Part shown: positions 33,193 through 43,668 of the stretch, piece by piece
Position numbering within the stretch: position 1 is the stretch's first letter
Layout of the letters: each line of letters opens with the position of its first letter
From: Hydrogenophaga sp.
Lineage (GTDB): Bacteria; Pseudomonadota; Gammaproteobacteria; Burkholderiales; Burkholderiaceae_C
Length of the DNA: 49,960 bases
NCBI RefSeq assembly: GCF_018780385.1
Contig: NZ_JADMJO010000006.1
Coordinates: forward strand, 1-49,960
Direction: 5' to 3'
The notes under the pieces: model-generated
Databases searched by the model: none
Told to the model about the DNA's origin: nothing
The model's input: only the letters and a program-made list of their open reading frames with translations
Program-made: the position numbers and the translations under genes

Positions 33193-34179
33193 TCAATCGA
33201 GCTTGGCGCCAGAGGCCTTGACCACCGCGGCCCACTTGCGGATCTCGCCCTTGATGAACGCGTCGAACTGTGGACCGCTCACGTTGGCGAACTCCGCGCC
33301 CTGACTGGCCCAGACGGCCTTGGCTTCGTCGGTGCTCACCGCCTTGCGAATCTCTTCGGTAGCGCGGGACTGCGCATCGGCCGGTGTGCCCTTGGGCGCC
33401 CACACGCCGTACCAGGTGGTCACGTTGTACTCGGGCAGCCCCAGTTCGGTCGCGCAGGGCACGTCACGAAAAGCCGGACTGCGCTTGTTGCCCGAGACCA
33501 TCAGCGCCTTGATGCGACCGCCCTTGATGTGGCCAGCCGAGGAGCCCAGACCATCGAACATCATGTCCACCTGGCCGGCAATGAGGTCGTTGAGCGCCGG
33601 GCCTGCGCCGCGGTAGGGAATGTGCGTGATGAAGGTTTTGGACTGTTGCTTGAACAGCTCACCCGCAAGGTGGTGCGAGGTACCGCCTCCGGCTGAGCCG
33701 TAGTTCAACTTGCCTGGGTTGGCCTTGACCTGCGCCAGGAACTCCTTGAAGCCAGCGCCCGGGATGTTCTTGGGGTTGACCACCAGCACCTGCGGCACGC
33801 TGGCCACCAGGATCAGCGGGACCAGGTCCGTCTCGATGTTGTAGTCCAACTTGGGGTACATGCTGGGCGCGATGGTGTGGTGCACCGCGCCCATGAACAG
33901 CGTGTAGCCATCAGGCACGGCCTTGGCCGCGATGCCCGCGCCCAGCGTGCCGCCAGCGCCTCCACGGTTGTCGATCACCAGGCTCTTGCCCGAGAGGCGC
34001 GTGAACTGCGCCGCCATGGGGCGGGCAAACGCGTCGGTGCCGCCACCGGCGGGGAACGGCACGATCATGGTCACCGGCTTGGTCGGCCAGGTGGACTGGG
34101 CGTACCCGGTGGTGCTGTAAACGGCAGCACCCGCGACGGCCGCTCGCAGGATGTCCCGGCGGTTCAAGTTTTCGGTCAT
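33193..34179 (-). CDS. Bug/TctC-type substrate-binding protein with twin-arginine signal
   Basis: The 328-residue protein is a periplasmic binding protein of the tripartite tricarboxylate transporter (Bug) family. The N-terminus NRRDILRAAVAGAAVYSTTG with RR suggests Tat export, and the mature part starts near STWPTKPVTMIVPFPAGGG, the family hallmark. YGSAGGGTSHHLAGELF is the second typical stretch. No TctA or TctB membrane subunits are encoded nearby, as is common for Bug proteins. In this operon it probably binds malonate. The ATG at 34179 has GGAG about 10 bases upstream; 34215 is an alternative. Confidence 0.9.
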   Translation of the reverse strand: MTENLNRRDILRAAVAGAAVYSTTGYAQSTWPTKPVTMIVPFPAGGGTDAFARPMAAQFTRLSGKSLVIDNRGGAGGTLGAGIAAKAVPDGYTLFMGAVHHTIAPSMYPKLDYNIETDLVPLILVASVPQVLVVNPKNIPGAGFKEFLAQVKANPGKLNYGSAGGGTSHHLAGELFKQQSKTFITHIPYRGAGPALNDLIAGQVDMMFDGLGSSAGHIKGGRIKALMVSGNKRSPAFRDVPCATELGLPEYNVTTWYGVWAPKGTPADAQSRATEEIRKAVSTDEAKAVWASQGAEFANVSGPQFDAFIKGEIRKWAAVVKASGAKLD

Positions 34180-34211
34180 GTTTTGTCTCCTGTGGTTATG
34201 AAAAAGCAGCG

Positions 34212-35540
34212 TCAAAGGTACAGGTCTTCGATCGCTGGGGCTATCGGGATCTTTCCCTGCGCGAGCCAGGCGCGGTGTTTCTCCAGGCGTTTGAGGTCAT
34301 AGAGGTAATTGACCATCAAGCCATACGATTGTTTGGTGCCTTTGTTCGACGGATCGCCCGCCCAGTTCAGTCGCTCCACACGGGCACCGTTGCCCAGGTG
34401 GAAACGCGCCACCGGGTCCAGCGGCTTGCCGCCCTGCATCTCGTTGCCCAGATAGCGCGCAGCCCAGCCCAGCAGCGCCTTGCGCTCGGGCGCGGCCTCG
34501 GAAAGGTCTTCCAGGTTCTCCCAGCTTTTGAGCAATTCGGCCGGTGCATTCTTGTTCAGCCAGGCGCGCAAACCCGGTATGGGCGAGAGCGTGACGAACA
34601 CCTTGAGCTTGGGAAATTCCTGGTGCAGCGTCTCGACCACGCGCTTGATCAGCGAGTCGCCAAAGCTCACGCCACGCAGCCCGTTCTGGGTGTTGCTGAT
34701 CGAATAGAAGATGGCTGTGTTGGCCTTGGCAATGTCGACCGGATCGGCCTCCTCGTCCAGCAGCGGCGTGATGCAGTCGGCGATCTCGTTCATGAGCGCC
34801 ACTTCCACGAAGATCAGCGGCTCTTCAGGCAGGCGCGGGTGAAAGAAACCGTAGCAGCGGCGGTCGCCGTCGAGCCGGTTCTTCACATCGGCCCAGCTGC
34901 GAATGTCGTGCACGGCTTCGTACTTGATGAGCTTTTCCACCAGCGAGGCCGGCGAATCCCAGCTGATGCGGCGCAGCTCCAGAAATCCCACGTCGAACCA
35001 GGTGGAGAACATGTATTCCATCTCCACGTCGAGTGCGAGCAAGCGCTTGTCGCCCTTGAGGTGAGACTGCATCTCGGCACGCAGATCGACCAGAAAACGG
35101 ATGCCCTCGGGGTGCGCGCTGAAGCGCTGCAATATGCGCCGACGGGGGGACACCGTGGCCCGGCGGTACAGCACCTCGGCAGCGGCCTCGTCTGGCGTGC
35201 CCACTGCGGCTGCAAACTGGGTCTGGGCGGCCTTGATCTGCTCGACGTCGGCCACGAACTGCTCGCTCATGAGCAGCCACAGGTCGCGCCGTTGCGGCGG
35301 TGTGGCCTTGGCGTACCAGGCCATCAGGTCTTGAGCGCGGCGCCCGCCCTCCACCTCGCTCAGAAGCGGATCGACGATGCCCTTGAGCTGGTCGAGCAGG
35401 TGGCGCAACTGGCGCGGCGACATCGCCTCGTCGTCATGGCGCAGCGCTCCCTTCAGGCGCTCCTGGGTCGACCGCACGCCCGCCTTGGCGCCCGGACGCA
35501 ACATGGAAGCGCCTTTTTCCAACCATTCAGCGGTGTTCAT
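34212..35540 (-). CDS. matA: Malonyl-CoA decarboxylase
   Basis: The 442-residue enzyme turns malonyl-CoA into acetyl-CoA and CO2. It has the helical N-terminal domain (about 10-180) and a GNAT-like catalytic C-terminal domain with NTAIFYSISNTQNGLRGVSF, TLSPIPGLRAWL and FHLGNGARVERLNW. These elements are shared with bacterial and eukaryotic malonyl-CoA decarboxylases, including a Ser/His pair of the type used in catalysis. The start codon at 35540 overlaps the end of the GntR gene by 4 bp, showing translational coupling. With MatB it completes malonate breakdown to acetyl-CoA. Confidence 0.93.
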   Translation of the reverse strand: MNTAEWLEKGASMLRPGAKAGVRSTQERLKGALRHDDEAMSPRQLRHLLDQLKGIVDPLLSEVEGGRRAQDLMAWYAKATPPQRRDLWLLMSEQFVADVEQIKAAQTQFAAAVGTPDEAAAEVLYRRATVSPRRRILQRFSAHPEGIRFLVDLRAEMQSHLKGDKRLLALDVEMEYMFSTWFDVGFLELRRISWDSPASLVEKLIKYEAVHDIRSWADVKNRLDGDRRCYGFFHPRLPEEPLIFVEVALMNEIADCITPLLDEEADPVDIAKANTAIFYSISNTQNGLRGVSFGDSLIKRVVETLHQEFPKLKVFVTLSPIPGLRAWLNKNAPAELLKSWENLEDLSEAAPERKALLGWAARYLGNEMQGGKPLDPVARFHLGNGARVERLNWAGDPSNKGTKQSYGLMVNYLYDLKRLEKHRAWLAQGKIPIAPAIEDLYL

Positions 35541-36205
35541 GCCGTGATCCTCGAAGTGTTGCTGCGCGCAAGTTCGCGCAGGGCCACGCGTTGGCGCGTG
35601 AGGTGGGTGCGCATGGCGGCCTCGGCGCCTTCGGCATCGCGCGCCTTGAGCGCGGCAAACACCGCCATGTGCTCGGACAGACTCTGGTCCAACCGGCCCG
35701 GCGCGTGCAGTTGCTGCAGGCGCGCGAGCTTGACGATCTTGCGCAGGTCACCGATCACCTGGGCCAGCCAGCGGTTGTTGGCCAGGGTGATGATGGCTTC
35801 GTGGATGGCGAAGTTGGCCTGGTAGTAATCGTTGATGCGGCGCGCCTTGGCGCAGCGGTTCAGGCGGTCGTGCATCTGCTCCAGCGTCACCAGATCGGCG
35901 TCGGTGGCGTTGCTCGCGGCCTCGAATGCGCAACGGCCTTCGAGCAGGGCGATGACGGGAAAGATCTCGTCGAGGTCGCGCTCGGTGATCTGGTTGACGA
36001 AACATCCCCGCCGTGGCTCGTGGCGCACCAGGCCTTCGGCGGCCAGCACCTTGAGCGCCTCGCGCAGAGGCGTGCGTGAGATCGCCCATTCCCCGCAGAG
36101 CCCCAGTTCGTCGATGAAGCTGCCAGGCGCCAGCACACCGTCGAAGATGCGCTCGCGAAGCTTCGCGGCCACTTCGTCGTGCAGGGAGTTGAGCACCAGT
36201 CGCAT
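35537..36205 (-). CDS. matR: GntR/FadR-family regulator of the malonate operon
   Basis: The 222-residue protein has an N-terminal winged HTH (EWAISRTPLREALKVLAAEGLV, then HEPRRGCFV) and a C-terminal all-helical FCD ligand-binding domain (about 80-215). The FCD metal-binding His positions fit FAIHEAIITL, SEHMAVF and MRTHLTRQ. Place at the head of the operon makes it the likely malonate-responsive repressor, like MatR. The ATG at 36205 is chosen because the upstream GTG at 36229 overlaps a palindromic operator (36221-36240). Confidence 0.85.
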   Translation of the reverse strand: MRLVLNSLHDEVAAKLRERIFDGVLAPGSFIDELGLCGEWAISRTPLREALKVLAAEGLVRHEPRRGCFVNQITERDLDEIFPVIALLEGRCAFEAASNATDADLVTLEQMHDRLNRCAKARRINDYYQANFAIHEAIITLANNRWLAQVIGDLRKIVKLARLQQLHAPGRLDQSLSEHMAVFAALKARDAEGAEAAMRTHLTRQRVALRELARSNTSRITA

Positions 36206-36220
36206 TGGCTTGGGTCCGTC

Positions 36221-36240
36221 CGTAATCACCTGTAATTACG
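36221..36240. promoter_or_regulatory. Palindromic operator before the malonate operon
   Basis: CGTAAT-N8-ATTACG (36221-36240), with an inner GTAATTAC palindrome, lies directly upstream of the GntR gene. Dyads of this size suit FadR-type GntR proteins, so autoregulation of the malonate operon is likely. Confidence 0.65.
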
Positions 36241-36307
36241 ACCAATTCTAAAAAATCCCCGGTCATCTGTCCCGGGGATTTACCCTTGCGGCGACGAAGG
36301 GTGAACA

Positions 36308-36392
36308 GATCCGCCGCCGGGCCGCCCCTAGGCGGATCAGCCCCCTCAGGGGGCAGCGACCCGCGAAGCGGTGAAGCGTGGGGGCAGCGACC
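36308..36392 (+). repeat. Single copy of a GC-rich 81-bp-type repeat before the lgt stop codon
   Basis: This stretch matches the repeats at 37207-37368 in the same orientation with some base changes (core GGCGGATCAGCCCCCTCAGG, then GCAGCGACCCGCGAAGCGG and GAAGCGTGGGGGCAGCGACCC). It ends exactly where the lgt stop codon begins (36393-36395). Paired GATCCGCC/GGCGGATC and GCCCCCT/AGGGGGC arms can form hairpins. Confidence 0.75.
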
Positions 36393-37193
36393 CTAGCTGC
36401 GCCGGCCGAACCACCACCACATGAAGGCACCCGCCAGGACCATGGGCACACACAGCCACTGGCCCATGCTCATGCCCATCGAGAGCAGCCCCAGGTGGGC
36501 GTCGGGCTCGCGGAAGAACTCCGCGATGAAACGGAACACGCCATAGCCCATGAGGAACACGGCCGACACCCGACCGCGCGCACGTGGCTTGCGGGCGTAG
36601 AGCCAGAGCAGCACGAAGAGCAACAAGCCCTCGAGCAGGAACTGGTAGACCTGCGAAGGGTGGCGCGGCGCATCGCCCGCGCCGGGAAACACCATGCCCC
36701 AGGGCAATGACGGGTCGGCCACACGGCCCCAGAGTTCGCCATTGATGAAGTTGCCCACGCGGCCCGCGGCCAGACCGGTCGGCACGCAGGGCGCCACGAA
36801 GTCCATCACTTCCATGAACGGCCGCTGGCGGCTGCGCGCGTACCAGACCATGGCCAGCATCACGCCGATCAGGCCCCCATGAAAGCTCATGCCGCCCTGC
36901 CAGATCGCAAAAATCTCCAGCGGGTTGGCCAGGTAGTAGGCCGGCTTGTAGAACAGGCAGTAGCCGATGCGCCCGCCTGCCACCACACCGAGCACGCCGA
37001 GGAACAGGATGTCCTCCACGTCGCGCCGCGTCCACGGCGGGTTGGTGATGCCGACAAACGGCTGGTGGCGCAGGCGCAGATTGGCCAGCCACATGAAGAG
37101 GCCGAAGGCCGCCAAGTACGTGAGGCCGTACCAGTGGATGGCCAACGGGCCGATCTGCAGGGCGACGGGGTCGATTTGAGGGTGTTGGAGCAT
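36393..37193 (-). CDS. lgt: Prolipoprotein diacylglyceryl transferase
   Basis: Lgt moves diacylglycerol from phosphatidylglycerol to the lipobox Cys of prolipoproteins at the inner membrane. The 266 residues include seven hydrophobic segments, the essential His in [11 protein letters not shown] (about residue 105) and the signature [18 protein letters not shown] (about 140-157). The ATG at 37193 gives the normal size; the open frame upstream is made of repeat sequence (37207-37368). The stop codon abuts another repeat copy. Confidence 0.96.
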   Translation of the reverse strand: MLQHPQIDPVALQIGPLAIHWYGLTYLAAFGLFMWLANLRLRHQPFVGITNPPWTRRDVEDILFLGVLGVVAGGRIGYCLFYKPAYYLANPLEIFAIWQGGMSFHGGLIGVMLAMVWYARSRQRPFMEVMDFVAPCVPTGLAAGRVGNFINGELWGRVADPSLPWGMVFPGAGDAPRHPSQVYQFLLEGLLLFVLLWLYARKPRARGRVSAVFLMGYGVFRFIAEFFREPDAHLGLLSMGMSMGQWLCVPMVLAGAFMWWWFGRRS

Positions 37194-37206
37194 GGGTGGA
37201 ATTGTG

Positions 37207-37368
37207 GCAGCGATCCGGCGCCGGGCCGCCCCAAGCCGGATCAGCCCCCTCGGGGGGCAGCGATCCGCGCAGCGGCGGAGCGTGGGGGCAGCGATCCGGC
37301 GCCGGGCCGCCCCAAGCCGGATCAGCCCCCTCGGGGGGCAGCGACCCGCGCAGCGGTGGAGCGTGGGG
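37207..37368 (+). repeat. Two tandem 81-bp GC-rich repeats
   Basis: Two copies of 81 bp (37207-37287, 37288-37368) differ at only a few positions. Each holds GATCCGGC...GCCGGATC (8-bp arms, for example 37212-37219 and 37235-37242) and a GCCCCC/GGGGGC hairpin, then a CCGC-GCA-GCGG element and GGAGCGTGGGGGC. The second copy covers the 3' end of the LysR gene. The structure is like that of REP/BIME elements. Confidence 0.9.
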
Positions 37369-38296
37369 GCACAACATCCTGCTCCCGCGCAAAACCAATG
37401 AAATGCGCCAACGCCGGGCTCACCGCATCGGCGCGCCACACCAGGCTGGTCTCACACGCCGGCACCGCCCTGCCGCGCGGCCAAGCCACCGATCGGTACA
37501 CCACGCCGGGGCGCTGGAACTGTCGCACGCTCTGCGGCACCCAGGCCATGCCCAACCCCGCCGACACCAGGTTCACGATGGTCTGCATCTGGATCGCTTC
37601 CTGCGCCACCTGCGGCACACGGCCGGCCGCGTTGTACAGCGCAAAGATCGCATCGAACAGCGAGGGCAGGATGCGCCGCGGGAAGATCACCAGCGGCTCG
37701 GCCAGCAGGCGCTTGAGCGCAGGGCGCTCCTCGGCAGCCAGGGGGTGCGATTCGGGCAGCGCCACCACCAGCGGCTCGGTGGCAATCAGGGCGTGGGCCA
37801 AACCCGGGGTGGTGAAGCCGGGTGAATGCAGAACGAAGCCGGCGTCCACCTCGCCACGGGCGAGCAGATCCAGCTGCACATCACCCGTGGCCTCGATCAG
37901 CTCCAGCGCCACCTGCGGCCACTGTTCGCGAAAGGCGCGCACCCAGCGCGGCAGCAACTCGAAACCGACCGTGGACACGAATGCGAGCCGCAACCGCCCC
38001 AACTCGCCGGCCGCGGCAGCGCGCGCCAGCTCGGGCAAGGCCTGCGCGCGGCTGAGCAAGTCGCGCACCTCGGGCAGCAGCGCCGCGCCGGCCGGCGTGA
38101 TCTGCACGCTGCGCTGGGTGCGCTCGAACAGGCGCACGCCCAGCGCCGCTTCCAGTCCGGCGATGGCCTGGGTCAGCGGCGGCTGGGTCATGTGCAGGCG
38201 CGCAGCGGCCCGGCCGAAGTGCAGTTCCTCGGCCAGCGCCACGAACTGGCGCCATTGGCGCAATTCAATACGCAGCGATCTGGATGGAGCATTCAT
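37322..38296 (-). CDS. LysR-family regulator divergent from ilvD
   Basis: The 324-residue protein has the N-terminal LysR HTH (residues 14-72, [20 protein letters not shown], then [20 protein letters not shown]) and a two-lobed effector domain (about 100-305). The C-terminal 15 or so residues ([15 protein letters not shown]) and the stop codon are encoded by the second 81-bp repeat, so the original end of the protein was probably near FIGFAREQD. It is divergent from ilvD with 98 bp between them. Its target and ligand are unknown. Confidence 0.88.
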   Translation of the reverse strand: MNAPSRSLRIELRQWRQFVALAEELHFGRAAARLHMTQPPLTQAIAGLEAALGVRLFERTQRSVQITPAGAALLPEVRDLLSRAQALPELARAAAAGELGRLRLAFVSTVGFELLPRWVRAFREQWPQVALELIEATGDVQLDLLARGEVDAGFVLHSPGFTTPGLAHALIATEPLVVALPESHPLAAEERPALKRLLAEPLVIFPRRILPSLFDAIFALYNAAGRVPQVAQEAIQMQTIVNLVSAGLGMAWVPQSVRQFQRPGVVYRSVAWPRGRAVPACETSLVWRADAVSPALAHFIGFAREQDVVPPRSTAARVAAPRGG

Positions 38297-38394
38297 ATGC
38301 CGAGCGTATCAAACCAGCCCCTCAAAGCAATTGGAAAGCTGCCGGGGGCTGCCGCATACTTGGCGCTCTTTTCCCCCACCCACGAGACAAGACC

Positions 38395-40101
<1,707 letters not shown>

Positions 40102-40108
40102 CGAGGTT

Positions 40109-40354
40109 TCAGCGCGAGCGGCGCTTGGTCTTCATGCCAAGGTTCTCGCGCTGTTTGTCGATGCGGCCCTGCTTTTTCTTGTCCATCTTGTCCATCTCGC
40201 GGCGCTTGGTGTAGCCGGTGGCGTCGGCCCAGGCCCACCAAACCACGGCCAGGGCAAAGGGCGTCAACACCCACCACCATGAGAGATCGGCCACGAAGCC
40301 CACTTCGAGGTACTTCATCAGCATCAGGATCACGCCCAGGATCAGCAAATACAT
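40109..40354 (-). CDS. Small Trp-rich membrane protein (TIGR04438 type)
   Basis: The 81-residue protein has two hydrophobic segments (about 1-16 and 28-46) with Trp clusters (LSWWWVLTPFALAVVWWAWAD), then a very basic Lys/Arg-rich tail (GYTKRREMDKMDKKKQGRI). This is the pattern of the TIGR04438 small Trp-rich family of betaproteobacteria; the family name is from memory. Function is unknown. The ATG at 40354 gives the usual size. It is convergent with ilvD, ending 7 bp after it. Confidence 0.8.
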   Translation of the reverse strand: MYLLILGVILMLMKYLEVGFVADLSWWWVLTPFALAVVWWAWADATGYTKRREMDKMDKKKQGRIDKQRENLGMKTKRRSR

Positions 40355-40478
40355 CACACGCTCCAGTAAAGGTCCGACAAAGTGGGGCAAGAATCTGTAA
40401 GCGATCGTTTCACCATGGCCTTGCATCGTTAAAATCCACTCCGTGCTGGCATCAGCATTCACTCACAAGGACAACCCC

Positions 40479-40784
40479 ATGAAACGCGCTCTCCTGATTA
40501 TGGCCGCCATGACCACGCTGGCGGCTCCTGCTTTCGCCGACGAGGCTCTGGCCAAAAGCAAGAACTGCATGGCCTGCCACGCAGTGGACAAGAAGCTGGT
40601 GGGCCCTTCCTACAAGGACGTGGCCAAGAAGTACACCGGCGACGCCAAGGCAGTCGATGCATTGGCCGTCAAGATCGTCAAGGGCGGTTCCGGCGTGTGG
40701 GGCGCGATCCCCATGCCCGCCAACACGCAGGTGAGCGAAGCCGATGCCAAGAAGCTGGCGGCCTGGGTCCTGAGCCAGAAGTAA
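40479..40784 (+). CDS. Small periplasmic class I cytochrome c (c-551/c-552 type)
   Basis: The 101-residue precursor has a signal peptide (1-20, ending PAFA) and an 81-residue mature cytochrome c. The heme site is CMACH (Cys30, Cys33, His34) and the axial Met is Met79 in GAIPMPAN. Such small cytochromes carry electrons to cbb3 oxidases or peroxidases. AAGGA at about 40467-40471 is a ribosome binding site for the ATG at 40479. A bidirectional terminator follows. Confidence 0.93.
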   Translation: MKRALLIMAAMTTLAAPAFADEALAKSKNCMACHAVDKKLVGPSYKDVAKKYTGDAKAVDALAVKIVKGGSGVWGAIPMPANTQVSEADAKKLAAWVLSQK

Positions 40785-40801
40785 TCTCTGGTTCCTCCAA
40801 C

Positions 40802-40832
40802 AAAAAACCCGCTGGATTCCAGCGGGTTTTTT
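40802..40832. terminator. Bidirectional terminator between the cytochrome c gene and acs
   Basis: AACCCGCTGG (40806-40815) and CCAGCGGGTT (40819-40828) form a perfect 10-bp stem with a 3-nt loop. Six T follow on the plus strand and A-runs precede, giving T on the minus strand too. Confidence 0.9.
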
Positions 40833-40863
40833 GTTGCCGGCACGGGACCGCAGTCCCGGGCGA

Positions 40864-42858
40864 TCAGTTGTTCTCCGACAACTGATCCAGGATGGCCGGG
40901 TTCTCCAGCGTCGACGTGTCCTGCGTGATGGCCTCGCCCTTGGCGATCGAGCGCAGCAGGCGGCGCATGATCTTGCCGCTGCGGGTCTTGGGCAGGTTGT
41001 CACCGAAGCGGATGTCCTTCGGTTTGGCGATCGGGCCGATTTCCTTGCCCACCCAGTCGCGTAAGATCTTGGCGATGGCCTTGGCCTCCTCACCGGTGGG
41101 GCGCGAGCGCTTGAGCACCACGAAAGCCACGATGGCCTCGCCCGTGAGGTCGTCCGGACGACCCACCACGGCGGCTTCGGCCACCAGATCGGTCTTGCTC
41201 ACCAGGGCCGACTCGATCTCCATCGTGCCCATGCGGTGGCCCGACACGTTGAGCACGTCGTCGATGCGCCCGGTGATGCGGAAGTAGCCGCGGTCGGCGC
41301 TGCGCACCGCGCCGTCCCCGGCCAGGTAGTAGCCCTTGAGCTCGTCGGGGAAGTAGCTCTTCTTGAAACGCTCGGGGTCGCCCCAGATGGTGCGGATCAT
41401 CGAAGGCCAGGGCTTCTTCACCACCAGGATGCCACCCGAGCCGTTGGGCACATCGATGCCGGCTTCGTCGACGATGGCCGCGGCAATGCCGGGCAGCGGC
41501 AACGTGCATGAGCCCGGCACCAGCGGCGTGGCGCCCGGCAGCGGCGTGATCATGTGGCCACCGGTCTCGGTTTGCCAGAAGGTGTCCACGATGGGGCAAC
41601 GCTCGCCACCCACGTGTTTGTAGTACCACATCCAGGCCTCGGGGTTGATGGGCTCGCCCACCGAGCCGAGCAAGCGCAGGCTGGTCAGATCGGAGCGTGC
41701 CGGATGCACTTTTTCATCGCCTTCGGCCGCCTTGATCAGCGAGCGGATCGCCGTGGGCGCGGTGTAGAAAATGGTGCACTTGTGCTTCTCGATCATCTGC
41801 CAGAAACGACCGGCGTTCGGGTACGTGGGCACGCCCTCGAACACGATCTGCGTGGCGCCGGCGGCCAGCGGGCCGTAGGTCACGTAGGTATGACCGGTGA
41901 TCCAGCCGATGTCGGCCGTGCACCAGAAAATGTCGTCGGCCTTCAAGTCGAAGGTCCAGTTCATGGTGAGATTGGCCCACAGCAGGTAGCCGCCGGTGCT
42001 GTGCTGCACGCCTTTGGGCTTGCCAGTGGAGCCGGAGGTGTAGAGCACGAACAGCGGGTGCTCGGCGCTCACCATTTCGGCGGGGCACACATCAGACTCG
42101 CTGGCCATCACCTCGTGCATGAAGCTGTCGCGCCCGGCCACCATGTTGCAGGCGGTGGGCGTGCGCTGGAACACGATCACATTCTTGATGCACTCGCAGC
42201 CGCCCATGGTGATGCCGTCGTCCACGATCGCCTTGAGCGGCAGTTCCTTGCCACCGCGCAACTGGTAGTTGGCGGTGATCACGGCCACGGCACCCGCGTC
42301 CTGAATGCGCTCCTGCAGCGCCTTGGCCGAGAAGCCGCCAAACACCACACTGTGGGTGGCGCCAATGCGGGCACATGCCTGCATGGCCACCACGCCTTCA
42401 ACCGTCATGGGCATGTAGATGACGACACGGTCGCCCTTCTTCACGCCGCGCGCCTTGAGCGCATTGGCAAAGCGCGAGACCTTGGCCAGCAGTTCCTTGT
42501 AGCTGACCTTGGTGACCTCGCCACCGTCGGCTTCAAAGATGATGGCAGTCTTGTTCTCCACCGGCGTGCCCATGTGGCGGTCCAGGCAGTTGTACGAGGC
42601 GTTGAGCTCGCCGTCCTCGAACCATTTGTAAAACGGCGCGTTGGAGGAGTCCAGCGTCTTGGTGAAGGGCGTGGCCCATGTCAGCGTCTCACGGGCCAGA
42701 CGCGCCCAGAAACCCTCGAAGTCCTTGTCGGCCTCGTCGCACAGTGCCTGGTAGGCTGCCATGCCCGACACCCGGGCAGCCTTGACGGTTGCTGCGGTGG
42801 GTTCAAAAACGCGGTTCTCGACCAGAGTGGATTCGATGGACGTCGACGGTGCGGACAT
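40864..42858 (-). CDS. acs: Acetyl-CoA synthetase
   Basis: The 664-residue enzyme activates acetate to acetyl-CoA via acetyl-AMP. Motifs are [21 protein letters not shown] (nucleotide loop), the core with [18 protein letters not shown], and the C-terminal [13 protein letters not shown] with the Lys that is controlled by acetylation in other bacteria. The ATG at 42858 gives the standard start ([10 protein letters not shown]). It fits with aceA in the same window for acetate growth. The divergent YqhA-type gene starts 202 bp away. Confidence 0.97.
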   Translation of the reverse strand: MSAPSTSIESTLVENRVFEPTAATVKAARVSGMAAYQALCDEADKDFEGFWARLARETLTWATPFTKTLDSSNAPFYKWFEDGELNASYNCLDRHMGTPVENKTAIIFEADGGEVTKVSYKELLAKVSRFANALKARGVKKGDRVVIYMPMTVEGVVAMQACARIGATHSVVFGGFSAKALQERIQDAGAVAVITANYQLRGGKELPLKAIVDDGITMGGCECIKNVIVFQRTPTACNMVAGRDSFMHEVMASESDVCPAEMVSAEHPLFVLYTSGSTGKPKGVQHSTGGYLLWANLTMNWTFDLKADDIFWCTADIGWITGHTYVTYGPLAAGATQIVFEGVPTYPNAGRFWQMIEKHKCTIFYTAPTAIRSLIKAAEGDEKVHPARSDLTSLRLLGSVGEPINPEAWMWYYKHVGGERCPIVDTFWQTETGGHMITPLPGATPLVPGSCTLPLPGIAAAIVDEAGIDVPNGSGGILVVKKPWPSMIRTIWGDPERFKKSYFPDELKGYYLAGDGAVRSADRGYFRITGRIDDVLNVSGHRMGTMEIESALVSKTDLVAEAAVVGRPDDLTGEAIVAFVVLKRSRPTGEEAKAIAKILRDWVGKEIGPIAKPKDIRFGDNLPKTRSGKIMRRLLRSIAKGEAITQDTSTLENPAILDQLSENN

Positions 42859-43060
42859 GGGCAGTCTCCTCAGATGTTGTGGATTCGGATCAACCGATGA
42901 CTGTGGGCAAAGGCTCTTACGAGCCACTTACATGGCGGGCAACACGCCCGTTCGGCCGACCCGGTACATCGGTACAAACCCGGACTCAGCGCAACGGCCA
43001 CCCTACAATACACCGGCTTTGTGGCCGCCCGTCCCGGGCACCCGGCGCATTGCCTCTCCC

Positions 43061-43660
43061 ATGACCGATCCTGTCAAAACTCCTGTCCCGGTTCGCGCCT
43101 TGCCCAACCTGATCTTCGCCAGCCGCTGGCTTCAGTTGCCGCTCTACATTGGCCTGATCGCAGCGCAATGTATCTACGTCTTTCACTTCTGGGTCGAACT
43201 GGTCCATCTGGTCGAAGCGGCCTTTGGCAGTCAGGTGGCGCTCGAAAAACTCGTCAGCAGCATTGGCTACAAAAGCGATGTGCAGCTGACCGGTTTGAAC
43301 GAGACGGTGATCATGCTGGTGGTGCTGGCCCTGATCGACGTGGTCATGATCTCCAACCTGCTGATCATGGTGATCATCGGTGGCTACGAGACTTTCGTGA
43401 GCCGGATGAATCTGGAGAACCACCCGGATCAACCCGAGTGGCTGAGCCATGTGAATGCCTCGGTGCTCAAGGTGAAACTGGCCACGGCCATCATCGGCAT
43501 CAGCTCGATCCACCTGCTGAAGACCTTCATCAACGCCGCCAACTACGACGAGAAGGTGCTGATGTGGCAAACCATCATCCACGTGGTGTTCCTGCTCAGC
43601 GCCATGGCCATTGCCATGACCGACAAGCTGATGCAGCAACCCGTGGGCTCCAGGCACTGA
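43061..43660 (+). CDS. YqhA/TIGR00645-type membrane protein
   Basis: The 199-residue protein has about four hydrophobic segments, a conserved IFASRWLQLPLYIGLI start and the stretch MISNLLIMVIIGGYETFVS, features of the YqhA/UPF0114 family (TIGR00645). Function is not known. The gap 42859-43060 upstream has a TACAAT (43004-43009) that could be a -10 element, with no clear -35, and nothing else I can assign. It is divergent from acs and convergent with fumC. Confidence 0.9.
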   Translation: MTDPVKTPVPVRALPNLIFASRWLQLPLYIGLIAAQCIYVFHFWVELVHLVEAAFGSQVALEKLVSSIGYKSDVQLTGLNETVIMLVVLALIDVVMISNLLIMVIIGGYETFVSRMNLENHPDQPEWLSHVNASVLKVKLATAIIGISSIHLLKTFINAANYDEKVLMWQTIIHVVFLLSAMAIAMTDKLMQQPVGSRH

Positions 43661-43668
43661 GGAGCGCG

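Noticed and set aside
36308..37368. A CRISPR array
   Set aside because: The 81-bp units are directly joined without unique spacers of regular length, hold several hairpins and overlap coding ends.
38297..38394. A riboswitch or attenuator upstream of ilvD
   Set aside because: The 98-bp gap shows no terminator hairpin or leader peptide; only the divergent promoters shared with the LysR gene are expected.
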